Source: Flaccisagitta enflata
Lineage: Eukaryota; Chaetognatha; Sagittoidea; Aphragmophora
Direction of reading: 5' to 3'
DNA: 64,000 bases
Assembly: GCA_965153355.1 (NCBI GenBank)
Contig: OZ231128.1
Coordinates: forward strand, 34,224,001 to 34,288,000
This document shows, piece by piece, positions 39,482-49,636 of the stretch. How positions within the stretch are numbered: the first letter of the stretch is position 1; every line of letters starts with the position of its first letter. The notes below the pieces were generated by a model. It saw only the letters and a program-made list of their open reading frames with translations. It did no database searches and was not told the origin of the DNA. A program made the translations under genes and the position numbers.

Positions 39482-39879
39482 GTAAGTTAACCCATCAGGG
39501 CGTCAGGTGTCCCTCCATCAGATGCTTGGATAATTCAGAATTTTACAGCGGTGTCATAAGTTGAGAGGCTTTCTTCTCCTTCTCCCTGGTTTTTGAGCAT
39601 CGGTTTCGAAGGAGTCGATGACCTATGCTTTCACACACAGGGAGAATTTTCTCCTCCTCCGCCCCCCCCCTCCACTAGTGCCCCCAGGGTGGAAAAAAGT
39701 TCAAGTTGAGTGACCATTGCCCCCACTTGGTTTTTTAGGCTCTACTCAATGTGGGGAAGTGTTTTTTAGCCAAATTCAAATCATCCTTGGGGCGCTTTTT
39801 GAAAAAAGTGAAAAATTCAAGATTTTTTGCATGATTTTTAATAAAGAAATTTGCAGGTTAGTTAAACTTATTTTCTGAT

Positions 39880-40080
39880 AGCATATAGTTATTCCTGATA
39901 AAATTCCCTTTAATTTGATAGGTCGCACTATAGGGTTTTGAAAAGAAATGAAAGTTTCATTTCTTATGCTACCATTACAAAAATCATATCGGTGGCCTAA
40001 AATATGAAAACTGTATTTCTTTTTAAAACCCTATAGTGCGACCTATCAAATAAAAGGGAATTTTGCCAGGATTAACAATA
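39880..40080. mobile_element. GATAGGTCGCAC foldback core, copy 2
   Basis: attcctgataaaattccctt and tttgataggtcgcactatag at the left are mirrored at 40030-40075. The inner arm word agggttttgaaa is copy-specific. Confidence 0.8.
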
Positions 40081-40135
40081 TGTTGTCAAAAATCTTGAAA
40101 GAGTATGGGTCCGCGACTGGGGTCAATCAGCATTG

Positions 40136-40463
40136 TCAAACGGCGTTGTCAAACGGCGTTGTCAAACGGCGTTGTCAAACGGCGTTGTCAAACGGCGTTG
40201 TCAAACGGCGTTGTCAAACGGCGTTGTCATACGGCGTTGTCATACGGCGTTGTCAAACGGCGTTGTCATACGGCGTTGTCATACGGCGTTGTCAAACGGC
40301 GTTGTCATACCGCGTTGTAATACCGCGTTGTAATACCGCGTTGTAATACCGCGTTGTAATACCGCGTTGTAATACCGCGTTGTAATACCGCGTTGTAATA
40401 CGGCGTTGTAATACGGCGTTGTAATATGGCGTTGTAATACGGCGTTGTAATACGGCGTTGTCA
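40136..40463. repeat. 13-bp tandem array (cgttgtcaaacgg)
   Basis: About 25 units. Variants change in blocks from tcaaacgg to tcatacgg to taataccg to taatacgg. Confidence 0.95.
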
Positions 40464-40558
40464 AATGGTGTTAGCTAAAACACTAAGATGCTAAAACACA
40501 AATTGATGCTAAAACGCTGAATATTTAAAAACATTTGGAGCAAGGATAATTGTAAATA

Positions 40559-41379
40559 CAGTGGCAACCTGATTTAACGACCTTGAAGGGACTGGGGAAT
40601 TTTGGTTGCTAAATCCGAGTGTTGTTAAATCGAATTTATAATTTTAGATGTATGTAGTTAATTTTGAAATATACTTTCATATGTTTGTATATGTATTCAT
40701 TAAAGTTTTTGTGCAACTGGCCTACAAACCTTCTCAAAAGCTCTAAGATAGCCTCTTTTAGTATTAGTATAAAATGTTTGTGTGTTAAAGAATATCACAT
40801 GTAATGAATTTCATATCAAATTGATTACAAACCTATTTGTCCATGTTATGGCATAATTTTTGTAAAATGTCTATGTTTGACCTTGAATCTATTTTTATGG
40901 GCTGTCACTGTGCAAGCTTACAAAAAAACACAATTTTGCCAAGATTTTTTACTTTTACTTTGCAAATTATCATCAGAGACAGAAAAAAACTAAAAAATAA
41001 AATGGAGAGAAGAGATGAGGTCGTTATGTATAGTTTTTCAGTTTGTGATTCAAATATTTGTGTATTTATTTCTTATTTATATCTTTTTTGTATTTCTTTT
41101 ATGAATGTATGCAAGTATATTAGGACCTATAGATATCAAAATTAAAATTTTAAATGAAAAAAATTATCAATCAAGCGGGTTATGTCACTAAATCAGGTCA
41201 AGGTCATCCATGGGACTTAAAAATAGCGACTTTAAATCAGGTTTGGATGTTAAATCAGGTGTTGTTAAATTGAGTAAAATTAACATTACAAAAACCTGTA
41301 AAAATTTGGGACTAAAGAATCTTGGGTGTTAAATCCAAAATGTCGTTAAATCAGGTGACGAAAATGCCGTAGTCCACTG
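40559..41379. mobile_element. Tc1/mariner-pogo-like TIR element, non-autonomous
   Basis: TA-flanked CAGTGGCAACCTGATTTAAC at the left; right end complement starts CAGTGGACTACGGC and carries cacctgatttaacgac. Internal sequence has several gttaaatcagg repeats. No transposase frame; 821 bp. Confidence 0.78.
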
Positions 41380-41394
41380 TAGGTGAAAGACGGC

Positions 41395-42720
41395 CAAAAT
41401 GTTTTTCACTTTTAAGAGGTAGGGTGGTTGAGCAATAAACTGGTTTTGCCGGTTAGCATGCTAAAATCGTGTTGAATCACTTACAAACATAGAGTTGTTT
41501 CATTTTGAGTCTACATACCAAGTTTTAACCAAAATGGTTGAAAATGATTTAGGTTTTGCACATTTATCACTTTTAGGGTGGTAGGCTGGCTGGCTGGCTA
41601 GTAGGCCATTTAGCATGCTAAAATCTTTTTAAATCAAATTCATATGTTGAGTCCTTCCATTTAGGGACTACATACCAAGTTTCAACCAAATCGGTTGAAA
41701 AATGCCAAAGTTATGCACGTTTTTCACTTTTAGGCTGGTAGGCTAGTTGGGTGGTAGGCTGGTTTGGCCCGTTAGCATGCTAAAATCTTTACAATTCAAA
41801 TACATATGTTGAGTCTTTCCATTTAGAGATTACTTACCCAGTTTCAACCAAATTGATTGAAAAATACCAAAGTTATGCACATTTTTCACTTTTAGGCTGG
41901 TAGGCAAGTAGGGTGGTAGGCTGGTTTGGCCGGTTAGCATGCTAAAATCTTTACAATTCAAATACATATCATGAGTCCTTCCATTTAGAGACTACATACC
42001 AAGTTTCAACCAAATTGGTTGAAAAATGACAAAGTTATGCACGTTTTTTAACTTTTAGGCTGGTAGGCTGGTTGGGTGGTAGGCCGGTTTGGCTGGTTAA
42101 CATGCTAAAATCTGTACAAATCAAATACATATGTTGAGGCCTTCCATTTAGAGACTACATACCAAGTTTCAACCAAATCGGTTGAAAAATGCCGAAGTTA
42201 TGCACGTTTTTCACTTTTAGGCTGGTAGGCTAGTTGGGTGGTAGGCTGGTTTGGCCCGTTAGCATGCTAAAATCTTTACAATTCAAATACATATGTTGAG
42301 TCTTTCCATTTAGAGACTACTTACCAAGTTTCAACCAAATCGATTGAAAAATGCCAAAGTTATGCACATTTTTCACTTTTAGGCTGGTAGGCAAGTAGGG
42401 TGGTAGGCTGATTTGGCCGGTTAGCATGCTAAAATCTTTACAATTCAAATACATATGATGAGTCCTTCCATTTAGAGACTACATACCAAGTTTCAACCAA
42501 ATTGATTGAAAAATGACAAAGTTATGCACGTTTTTAACTTTTAGGCTGGTAGGCTGGTTGGGTGGTAGGCCGGTTTGGCCGGTTAACATGCTAAAATCTG
42601 TACAAATCAAATACATATGTTGAGGCCTTCCATTTAGAGACTACATACCAAGTTTCAACCAAATCGGTTGAAAAATGCTGAAGTTATGCACGTTTTTTAC
42701 TTTTAGGCTGGTAGGCTGGT
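41395..42720. repeat. Tandem repeat, about 162-bp units, about eight copies
   Basis: gttagcatgctaaaatc (or gttaac variant) recurs near 41451, 41609, 41772, 41934, 42097, 42259, 42421 and 42583. Alternate units are more alike than neighbours (gttaacatg/gaggcc versus gttagcatg/gagtcc), suggesting a dimeric or higher-order unit. Confidence 0.92.
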
Positions 42721-43352
42721 TGGGCCGGTTGGGTGGGTCGGATCATAACATACGCATAGGATGTAAAGCGGCTTACCCTAGTACAACTTCCCTCCAAATA
42801 TGAAGCAAATCGGTCAAGGCGTTCAAAAGTTAGCCCATTTTTAAAAGTGTGGACAACGACGACGACAACAACGACGACAACAACGACGACGACGACACCC
42901 ACCCGCCTCGAATTATAGTCCGCGTCGGAATGGTATTCCGTCGCGGACAAAAATAAGTCAGACTAACCTGTGAAATTTTGTATGCAAAATCAAGCTAGAA
43001 ATCTTGAATTTTTCATTTTATTTAAAAAGCGCCCCATGGATGATTTGATTTTGGCTAGAAAACACTTCCCCACATTGAGTAGAGCCTACAAGACCAGGTG
43101 GAAGCAATGGTCACTAAACATGAACTTTTTTCCACCCTGGGGGCACTAGTGCCTCAAATCCCAGTCTCGAGGCCCAAATTCCAATCTCGAGGCCCAAACC
43201 CCAAGTCTTAAGGCCCAAATCCTGGCCTGGAGGCCCAGATCCCAGCTTTGAGGCCTAAATCTCAGCCTTGAGGTCCAAATCCCAGCCGAGAGGCTCATCC
43301 CAACCTCGATTGAATGATTAATTGATAGATTTATCAGTATACTGTATTGCAG

Positions 43353-43444
43353 GGAGGTGACGAAGTTGAGAGACCGGAAGAGCTGAGTCTCCGTGAAATG
43401 ACGAAAGTACTCAAGACTCGCAAACAACTCATGGACGAAATGCG
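43353..43444 (+). CDS. KIF21: Kinesin exon: charged stalk segment
   Basis: The exon has 30 codons plus two bases (acceptor gtattgcag, donor gtgagt; phase 0 in, 2 out). It reads GGDEVERPEELSLREMTKVL then KTRKQLMDEM. The Leu/Arg/Lys pattern fits a coiled coil; KIF21 proteins have a Lys-rich coil here. Confidence 0.75.
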
Positions 43445-43499
43445 GTGAGTCATTGCCATCACTATCAGCATCATCATCACAATTAAAGTCGTGTTAGCA

Positions 43500-43520
43500 T
43501 TATCATTGTCATCATCATCG

Positions 43521-43563
<43 letters not shown>

Positions 43564-43564
43564 T

Positions 43565-43598
<34 letters not shown>

Positions 43599-43640
43599 AG
43601 ATCATCAATCATCATCTACGCCTAATGATGATGATGATAC
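43500..43640. repeat. (CAT)n tract in kinesin intron
   Basis: About 120 bp of ATC triplets between exons ending 43444 and starting 43817. Confidence 0.96.
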
Positions 43641-43816
43641 ACAGACCACCAAATCCCACCCTGATGGGAAATAAGCCCCTAACGACACTTTATCCCGCTC
43701 AAACCACCTTTATGATATTGTGTATAACTTGTCAATTACCTGATTTTTTTTTTTAACAAAACCAAAACACAACACATTACAACACAACACAACACAACAC
43801 AACACAACAAAACCAG

Positions 43817-44214
43817 TGATTGGGGCGCCTCGAAAGCGCTTTCGACTTCGACGTCATCGGTCTGTTCGGCATCCGGCGTTCCACTGCGTCAAAGGAGAAG
43901 CGCCACTTTGACATCATCGCGCTTGAGATGTGCCGGAAGTGGCGCCGGAACTCGGAGAAGGCGCCGACGAACGATAAGCGAACCTAACAACGGCAAAAAG
44001 AGCGCCGCGCAACATCACCAAAGAGAGGAGCGGAAACTGTGGGCGGTGGAAGCGTCGATGAGAACGCCGACGGTGGGAAAGATGATGCCAAAGTGGACGA
44101 CGACGAAGACGAAGACGATGCCAGCGATGATAACAATGAACACGACTCACATGAGGAGAGATGAATACGACGACGACGACGATGACGACTACGAGGACCT
44201 AAGCGACCATGAAG
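43817..44214 (+). CDS. KIF21: Kinesin exon: disordered region with acidic cluster, possible double frameshift
   Basis: The acceptor is aaaaccag and the donor gtattt; phases fit both neighbours (1 base in, 1 base out) and one frame is open throughout. That frame ends DEYDDDDDDDYEDLSDHE and joins the next exon. Its middle part is Thr/Lys/Met-rich (TTTKTKTMPAM), unlike the acidic stretch KIF21 carries here. The +2 frame, open from 43988 to 44161, instead reads DDAKVDDDEDEDDASDD. A pair of compensating one-base indels would restore a continuous acidic region. Confidence 0.7.
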
Positions 44215-44320
44215 GTATTTCGATATCCTAGATTGAGATAAAAGCGCGGAAAAAAAAGAAAGCGCGAGAAATTTTGATGCTTTGTTAAAAGAGCAGATCC
44301 TTTGTCCGTCCGTCTGTCCG

Positions 44321-44540
44321 TTTTTAGTCGCGGACATGCGACTCTACAACTCGCTATGTCGGTCAGTCCATCCGTTCGCCCGAAATCTTTTTGAAATATG
44401 GTCTTATTTGTCTTTTTTGTAGCGTTTTAGATAATTGTAATGTACGTAGGTGTGCAATACTGTTGTATTGTAGTTTTGTAGTTCTGTAGTACTGCCCATG
44501 CCAGACCGTCCGCGACTTTTGCCCATGACTTGGGCTTGTT
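44321..44540 (-). mobile_element. AGTCGCG hairpin-ended short repeat
   Basis: tttttagtcgcggacatgcg, gtcggtcagtccatccgt, actgcccatgccagaccgtc and cgcgacttttgcccatgact then tgggcttgtt. Confidence 0.8.
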
Positions 44541-44758
44541 CACACTCAAGTTGGAAAGTGAGATAACGTGTATTTAAAAGTAACGCGGTTGTGATTGTGC
44601 GCGTGTGGGGGGGGGGGGGTACTCGTCCCCGACGATGTTGTTTAATTTCATTTAGTATGCAGTTGTCTTCATAGCGGCTCACAGCCGCTGATGTGAAGTT
44701 AATGGAACCTTATAAGGTTTAAGACAATTTTAAAAAATGCATCATAAAATCTCTCTAA

Positions 44759-44764
<6 letters not shown>

Positions 44765-44801
<37 letters not shown>

Positions 44802-44804
44802 GCA

Positions 44805-44894
<90 letters not shown>
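44765..44894. repeat. (CA)n with (CACG)n, next to a splice acceptor
   Basis: About 130 bp ending 25 nt before the exon at 44920; it stands where a polypyrimidine tract is expected. Confidence 0.97.
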
Positions 44895-44895
<1 letters not shown>

Positions 44896-44919
44896 CGACA
44901 CACAAACACACCCGTGCAG

Positions 44920-45108
44920 ACGAGTCCTTGAGAGACCTTGACATGCGCATAATGTGCAAACAACAGTTTATCGATGCATTGACAAAGGAACGCCGCCAAG
45001 TAGCAAAACTAAGAACTGAATTGAACAAACAAAAGACTCAAGCCGCCGCTGATAACAAAGGATGCGGCTCGTCTATTTTACGGAAAGAAATTCAATCTGA
45101 AGGCGCAG
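44920..45108 (+). CDS. KIF21: Kinesin exon: second coiled coil
   Basis: The acceptor is cccgtgcag after a 130-nt (CA)n tract. Phase matches (2 bases, 62 codons, 1 base). It reads [20 protein letters not shown] then [18 protein letters not shown], matching the KIF21 coil that follows the acidic region. The donor used here is cag/gttggt. If it is not used, the frame runs GWF and stops at TAA 45117-45119, which would make this the terminal exon. Confidence 0.85.
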
Positions 45109-45120
45109 GTTGGTTTTAAA

Positions 45121-45122
<2 letters not shown>

Positions 45123-45188
<66 letters not shown>

Positions 45189-45300
45189 AGGGAGTGAAGG
45201 AGAGAGACAGAGACAGAGACAGAGGAGGACGTAGAGAGACAGAGACGTTATCAGACAAAGAAAGTCAAGAAAAGCCAAACAGACAGAGAGATAGAGAGAC
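45123..45300. repeat. (GA)n and GACA-rich tract after a splice donor
   Basis: About 60 bp of GA starting 14 nt after the proposed donor, then degenerate GAGACA. Confidence 0.95.
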
Positions 45301-45799
45301 ACACTTGGCCCAAAAAAAAAACTGAGGGATGCTGCATGCTAGGCCTATGGCTTTGTATCAACTTATGGAATATTCGTATGTATGAACTTCTAGGGCGACT
45401 AGATTTTTCCGACCTGGCTTTCCTTTCATTATACTAGCTCAGCTAGTAGCTGGGTTTTATCTAACATGGAAAATCTCGGATGCGAATTAACATGTCTTCC
45501 TTGGACAACGGGTGAATATCAAATGCAATTGTGTACATTTGCCAGTTTTTAGTTTACACTTTTTATTTTTTATCGGGGAAAAAAGTCTTCGACTTTTTGA
45601 CATATTCGAGAGAAACAGGGTTTTAATTTTCTTATGGTAAAGTTATCAATCTCCACCGACCGAATGTGGCCTCTAATGAAATTGATAATTCTCTTTCATT
45701 TGGTGCAAAGCAGAATGCTCTACGACAAATATTTTTGGCGCTATGATTTTTTAAAGATTTATTTATGAAAGATTCGAATGAAATTTTTTTTTATTTTTT

Positions 45800-47190
45800 A
45801 TGATTTTGTGTAGGATCAATAAAGGAGTGTATTTATATTTACTTGAGTATGCAAATACAAAAAACATGTTTATAAGCACAGCTGCTTATCTGTGAGGGCG
45901 TTTTTGAGCATTTTAGCTCATTTAGCTCACTTAGCTCAGTCTATTTTTTCTGATTTCAAATACAATTAATAAATTGATATTTTCATACTTGTTTAAGCAA
46001 GCAAATAAAAAACATGTCAGTGAGCAGAGCTGGTCATCTGTGAGGGTGTTTTTAAGTATTCTAGCTTATTTTTTCTCTGATTTTAAATAGGATAAATAAA
46101 TTAATGTTTTAACTTAAGCATGCAAATATAAGAAAGCATGTCAGTAAGCAAAGCTGGTTGTCAGGTTGAATTATTATGAATATTTTAGTTCATCTAGCTC
46201 ATTTAGCTCAGTCCTTTTTGGGCAGCGGCCCCAAAGGGGACGATGTCTTGTAGAACACAAGGGGAATTTCATTTGTCCGTTCGTCCGTTTGTTTGTTTGT
46301 TCGTTCGTTCGTTCGTGCGTCCCCCCCTCAGGCCCTCTCAGACCTGAAATCTGCCCTTTCAGGGCTTAAATTTACCCTCTCAGGCCTGAAATCTGCCCTC
46401 TCAGGCCTTGAATCTGCCCTCTCAGGCCTTGAATCTGCCCTCTCAGGCCTGAAATCTACCCTCTCAGGCTTGAAATCTGCCCTTTCAGGCCATGAATCTG
46501 CCCTCTCAGGCCTGAAATCTGCCCTCTCAGGTATGAAATCCGCCCTTTCAGGCCCTTGCAGGCCTTATGTCTACCCTCCCAGCCTGAGAGGGCAGATTTC
46601 AGGCCTGAGAGGGTAGATTTCAGGCCTGAGAGGGTAGATTTCAGGCCTGAGAGGGTAGATTTCAGGCCTGAGAGGGCAGATTTCAGGCTGGACTGGGCCT
46701 GGGGGAGATGGATCGACAAACAAATGAACGAATGGATGAACGAAAGTCCCCCTGTGTTCTACAGGACATCGTCCCCTTTGGGGCCGCTGCCCTGCTTCCC
46801 TTCACTCCAATTCACAATCAGGCAAAGCAGGGCAACGGGTATCGCTGACCACATATTGTCCTTGGGTGACCTGTTATCTCTGATTTTTATTGCAATCAAT
46901 ACATACAATTGTTTTTGATTTAATCTAATAAATAAAAAAAACATGTCAGTGAGCAGAGCTGCTCATCTGTGAGGGCGTTTTTAAGTATTCTAGCTCATTT
47001 AGCTTGCTTTTTTTCTCTGATTTTAAATAGGATAAATAAATTAATGTTTTAACTTGAGCATGCAAATACAAGAATTATTATGAATATTTTAGCTCATCTA
47101 GCTCATTTGGCTCAGTCCTTTTTTTCTCTGATTTTCAGTGCAATCAGTACATACAATTGCTTTTGATTTGATCTAATAAATAACAAAAAT
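45800..47190. repeat. Diverged tandem repeat interrupted by a mobile element
   Basis: Units with gtgagcagagctggtcatct, gtgagggcgtttttaagtat and tagctcatttagctcagtc recur at about 45830, 45940, 46010, 46130, 46940 and 47060. The element at 46220-46876 lies inside one unit. Confidence 0.75.
46220..46876. mobile_element. GGGCAGCGG foldback element, type A, with defined ends
   Basis: Left GGGCAGCGGCCCCAAAGGGG, right arm complement to 46792, tail ending gggtgacctgtta. The core holds tcaggcctgaaatctgccc units in one orientation (46335-46555) and inverted units (46580-46690). The empty form of the flank, cagtcctttttttctctgat, is present at 47113, so both ends can be placed. Confidence 0.88.
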
Positions 47191-47195
47191 TTCAG

Positions 47196-47272
47196 TGACT
47201 GAAGATAAAAGCATGGTGAAAAGTGACCAATGCTTAGGACTTTTTTTCTCACTGCGACAGGTGTCATTACTG
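47196..47272 (+). CDS. Possible additional kinesin exon
   Basis: This has a strong acceptor (aaaatttcag), a strong donor (gtaagt), 2 bases plus 25 open codons, and an incoming phase that matches the 45108 donor. It reads TEDKSMVKSDQCLGLFFSLR and then QVSLL. No family motif is recognised. It may equally be chance. Confidence 0.35.
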
Positions 47273-47340
47273 GTAAGTACGTCTAATTTTGATTGATGGC
47301 ATCTCAGAGAGTTAAACCATTTCTTGCCAAGGATGATACA

Positions 47341-47522
47341 TTTTTAGTTGCGGTCACGCAACTCTAAAGCTTATACCTTGCTGTGTCAGTGTATCTGTCA
47401 GTCCAAACCTCCATCAGTCTATCTGTATTAGTCCATTTCTTACATTTTTTCAATTGAGACTGGATTATACATTACTAACCCTTCCCAACCATCCATGACT
47501 GTCTCGCCGAGTATCCCGCAAA
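47341..47522 (-). mobile_element. AGTCGCG-type short repeat, diverged
   Basis: tttttagttgcggtcacgca, cagtctatctgtattagtcc, cccttcccaaccatccatga and gccgagtatcccgc. Confidence 0.65.
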
Positions 47523-47825
47523 AAAAGTGTCGATGGTGCTGAGCAGAACTCCTTTTACTAATTAGTTTTCAAGTCATGATTTTTTTTTTTTACATTTTTG
47601 TTTTTTTTTGTTTTTTTTATAAAAATGAGATGTTGAATAAGTTGAAATCCATTTGAATTATGAAATATCTCAGATGATGCTGTATATGCTAGCAACAAAT
47701 TGAGTGCCTTAGTAGGACTTGTGGGTTTAAGAAAATTGCAGGCACCCTTATACAGCCAAAAACTTAGCAAAAACTAATCAAAATATATATGATATAATTC
47801 ATGCCAAGAAAAGCAAAAACAAAAG

Positions 47826-48183
47826 TGTGCATAGTGGGGGGGTCGGTAACAATGAACTTTGGAAATGCCAGTCGGACATATGACCAAAGTGTGCACAAAA
47901 ACGATATATAAACACATGTGAAAGGAAAAAGGAGTCACACCATATAATTACAGTTGTGCCACAACCCTTATTTACGTTGTAATGAATAGGGAGAAGGAAG
48001 AGGAAGAGGAAGCCTATACTTTACTATGGGAAAGGTAGGGTTGGCACGACTATAAATGATAAAATCTCATGAACTTTTTCTGCTAGTTCTCAGGTTGTTT
48101 TGTGATTGCGCATAGTCTGGTGATATGTCCAATTGGCATTTCCAAAGTAGGTTGATACCGACCCCCACAGTGCATAGCATAGC
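47826..48183. mobile_element. MITE-like inverted repeat
   Basis: gtgcatagtgggggggtcgg at the left and ccgacccccacagtgcat at the right are inverted, with tttggaaatgcca and gacatat shared by both arms and gtcgtgcca/ttgtgccac inside. Confidence 0.75.
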
Positions 48184-48789
48184 GGGAATAGAAAATAAAA
48201 AATCACAGGATTACTTTTTTCCAATCGGCGATAGCCGCCTTTATTGGTAAGATTTAATCATGGATTAATTAATTCAAAATCATTTATCCATCCTGAATCA
48301 TTCTTTCATAAAAAAAAAAGCACAGGGAATTGATATTGGCGGTTTCACTACACATCAAATGCTTGGGAATGCCATGTCAATGGCCACTCTCGGCGTATTA
48401 CTTATTAAAGATTCCACATTGAGCTAACGATTCATTTAGGCAGCGGCGTCATTGTTGTCGGGACACTTAAGTTGTTGGGACATTAGATTAACCAAGAAAA
48501 AAAATGGAAAGAAATGGAAGAAGGAAAAAAAGAGGGGAAGGAAAAGAAAACAGGAGAAAAATGAAAAAAGGAAAGGAAAAGAAAGAAATGAAAAAAGGAA
48601 AGGAACAGAAAGAAATGAAAAAAGGAAAGGAAAAGAAAGAAATGAAAAATTTACTGTTTATATGCTAAAAAATTGCAGTAATCACAAATTTTTATGTTTA
48701 TGCAGTAAAAATTACAAGTTGATTTCAATTGTGAGACAAAATTTGTCAGACGCCAATTGAGGGTGGGAGCCCTAAAAATCTTTACTCTC

Positions 48790-48992
48790 CTACGCCGCTG
48801 CTGATTTAGGGACGGCGGAGTTGCCCCGATTGTGTCTGGCTTCGTTTTCAACAATGCTGACGATCTCCGACAACTTCTGCCGCAAAACCGAGAGCCGTAG
48901 TCGTTCCTTCGGGCTATCCCGCATGCACGCATGAAACGCCTGCGATGAGCGCGAAAGATGCAAAAACCACTGTGTAACCACTTCCATCAGTA
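48790..48992 (-). CDS. Kinase gene: terminal exon
   Basis: Two bases plus 66 codons and a TAG stop (acceptor aatatttaag). It reads LMEVVTQWFLHLSRSSQAFH then ACMRDSPKERLRLSVLRQKL, the last part being kinase subdomain XI (C..d.p..R). The protein ends NRGNSAVPKSAAA. It lies about 1.5 kb from the last possible kinesin exon. Confidence 0.8.
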
Positions 48993-49032
48993 CTTAAATA
49001 TTTTGAAAGCTTTAACTACGATTTCTGAATAA

Positions 49033-49197
49033 AACAAGCCCAACAAGGGGCAACAGTCGCGGACGGTTGGGCGTGGGCATTACTGCAAAACACACATGTC
49101 ACATGAATAACATACATGTCACATACTTGTGACATACACACCTTGGAGTGAACGACGGCCCAAACGACACAGAAACGTTTGAGCCCGCGACTTAAAA
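49033..49197 (+). mobile_element. AGTCGCG-type short repeat in the last kinase intron
   Basis: aacaagcccaacaaggggca, acagtcgcggacggttgggc, and gagcccgcgactta at the 3' end. It makes up most of the 279-bp intron 48993-49271. Confidence 0.7.
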
Positions 49198-49271
49198 GCG
49201 CTAAAAAATTGCTACTACGAAAACTGAATAATTTTACAGTTACAACCCGCTATAAATAACTGAAAAAAAAC

Positions 49272-49433
49272 CTATTAATTCCTTGACATCCGTTTTTGCG
49301 GGATTCAACTGCATATTGTCCACTTCTAGATTCTGACCTGGAAAAATTGCCTGGACGCTGGATGTCGTTTGATGGCTTTGATTCCACGGAACATTCGCAT
49401 GTACAAACGCCCAAGACCAAAAACGTCGCCAGC
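49272..49433 (-). CDS. Kinase gene: subdomain IX exon, with a one-base frame break
   Basis: The exon begins AGDVFGLGRLYMRMFRGIKA (acceptor caattgaag) and runs to SRQFF. There the frame meets TAG. In the next frame the same DNA continues PGQNLEVDNMQLNPAKTDVK and ELI before a gttttt donor. One extra T in the T5 run at about 49341-49345 joins the two and gives the phase (1) required by the last exon. The alternative is a donor at 49337 (cag/gtcaga) with the remainder non-coding, but then the phase to the last exon fails. Confidence 0.7.
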
Positions 49434-49636
49434 CTTCAATTGTTGAATTGACAATCATGTCAAATGCTTCTGTTTGTGTGTATGTGCATGTGCGTGTCTT
49501 CCCCTGTTTCTCTCTCTTTCTCCCTCCCACACTCTAACACTCACAGACACGATAAGGAACAAAAGAACCCTTGAAACAAATTAGCCCGACCTCTTGTTGT
49601 TATTCTGTTTCAAATGCGCGAATATGTTTTGTACTA

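Larger units (their letters stand above)
40107..42955 (+). mobile_element. Pearl-like composite element R1
   Basis: 5' end ggtccgcgactggggtcaat; a 13-bp array at 40136-40463; a nested TIR element; about eight tandem units of about 162 bp (41395-42720) each with gttagcatgctaaaatct and caagtttcaaccaaat; an (ACG/ACA)n tract at 42850-42897; a terminal hairpin with arms gtccgcgtcggaat / attccgtcgcggac at 42920-42950 followed by AAAAA. The 5' end repeats the hairpin arm. Confidence 0.78.
39673..43152. mobile_element. 3.5-kb element with about 190-bp terminal inverted repeats, multiply nested
   Basis: Left arm 39673-39870 begins cactagtgcccccagggtgg; right arm 42960-43152 is its complement. Inside, in order: a GATAGGTCGCAC foldback core (39895-40075), a pearl-like element (40107-42955) and, within that, a TA-flanked TIR element (40559-41379). 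No transposase frame was seen. Confidence 0.82.
39592..43310. mobile_element. GGGCAGCGG element, type B, 3'-truncated and split by a 3.5-kb insertion
   Basis: The left end (gagcatcggtttcgaaggag then tcgatgacctatgctttcac) is at 39592-39672. The minisatellite core (tcgaggcccaaattcc units) resumes at 43150-43310, next to exon 43353. The right arm is missing. Confidence 0.65.

Noticed and set aside
43908-44231. Separate small gene starting at ATG 43908
   Set aside because: The region is better explained as part of the kinesin exon 43817-44214 because the phases join both neighbours.
48452-48760. Plus-strand frame with LSCWDIRLT and Lys/Glu-rich repeats
   Set aside because: Superficially WD-like at the start, but the rest is a 30-bp purine repeat; no second WD motif and no phase link to the kinesin exons.
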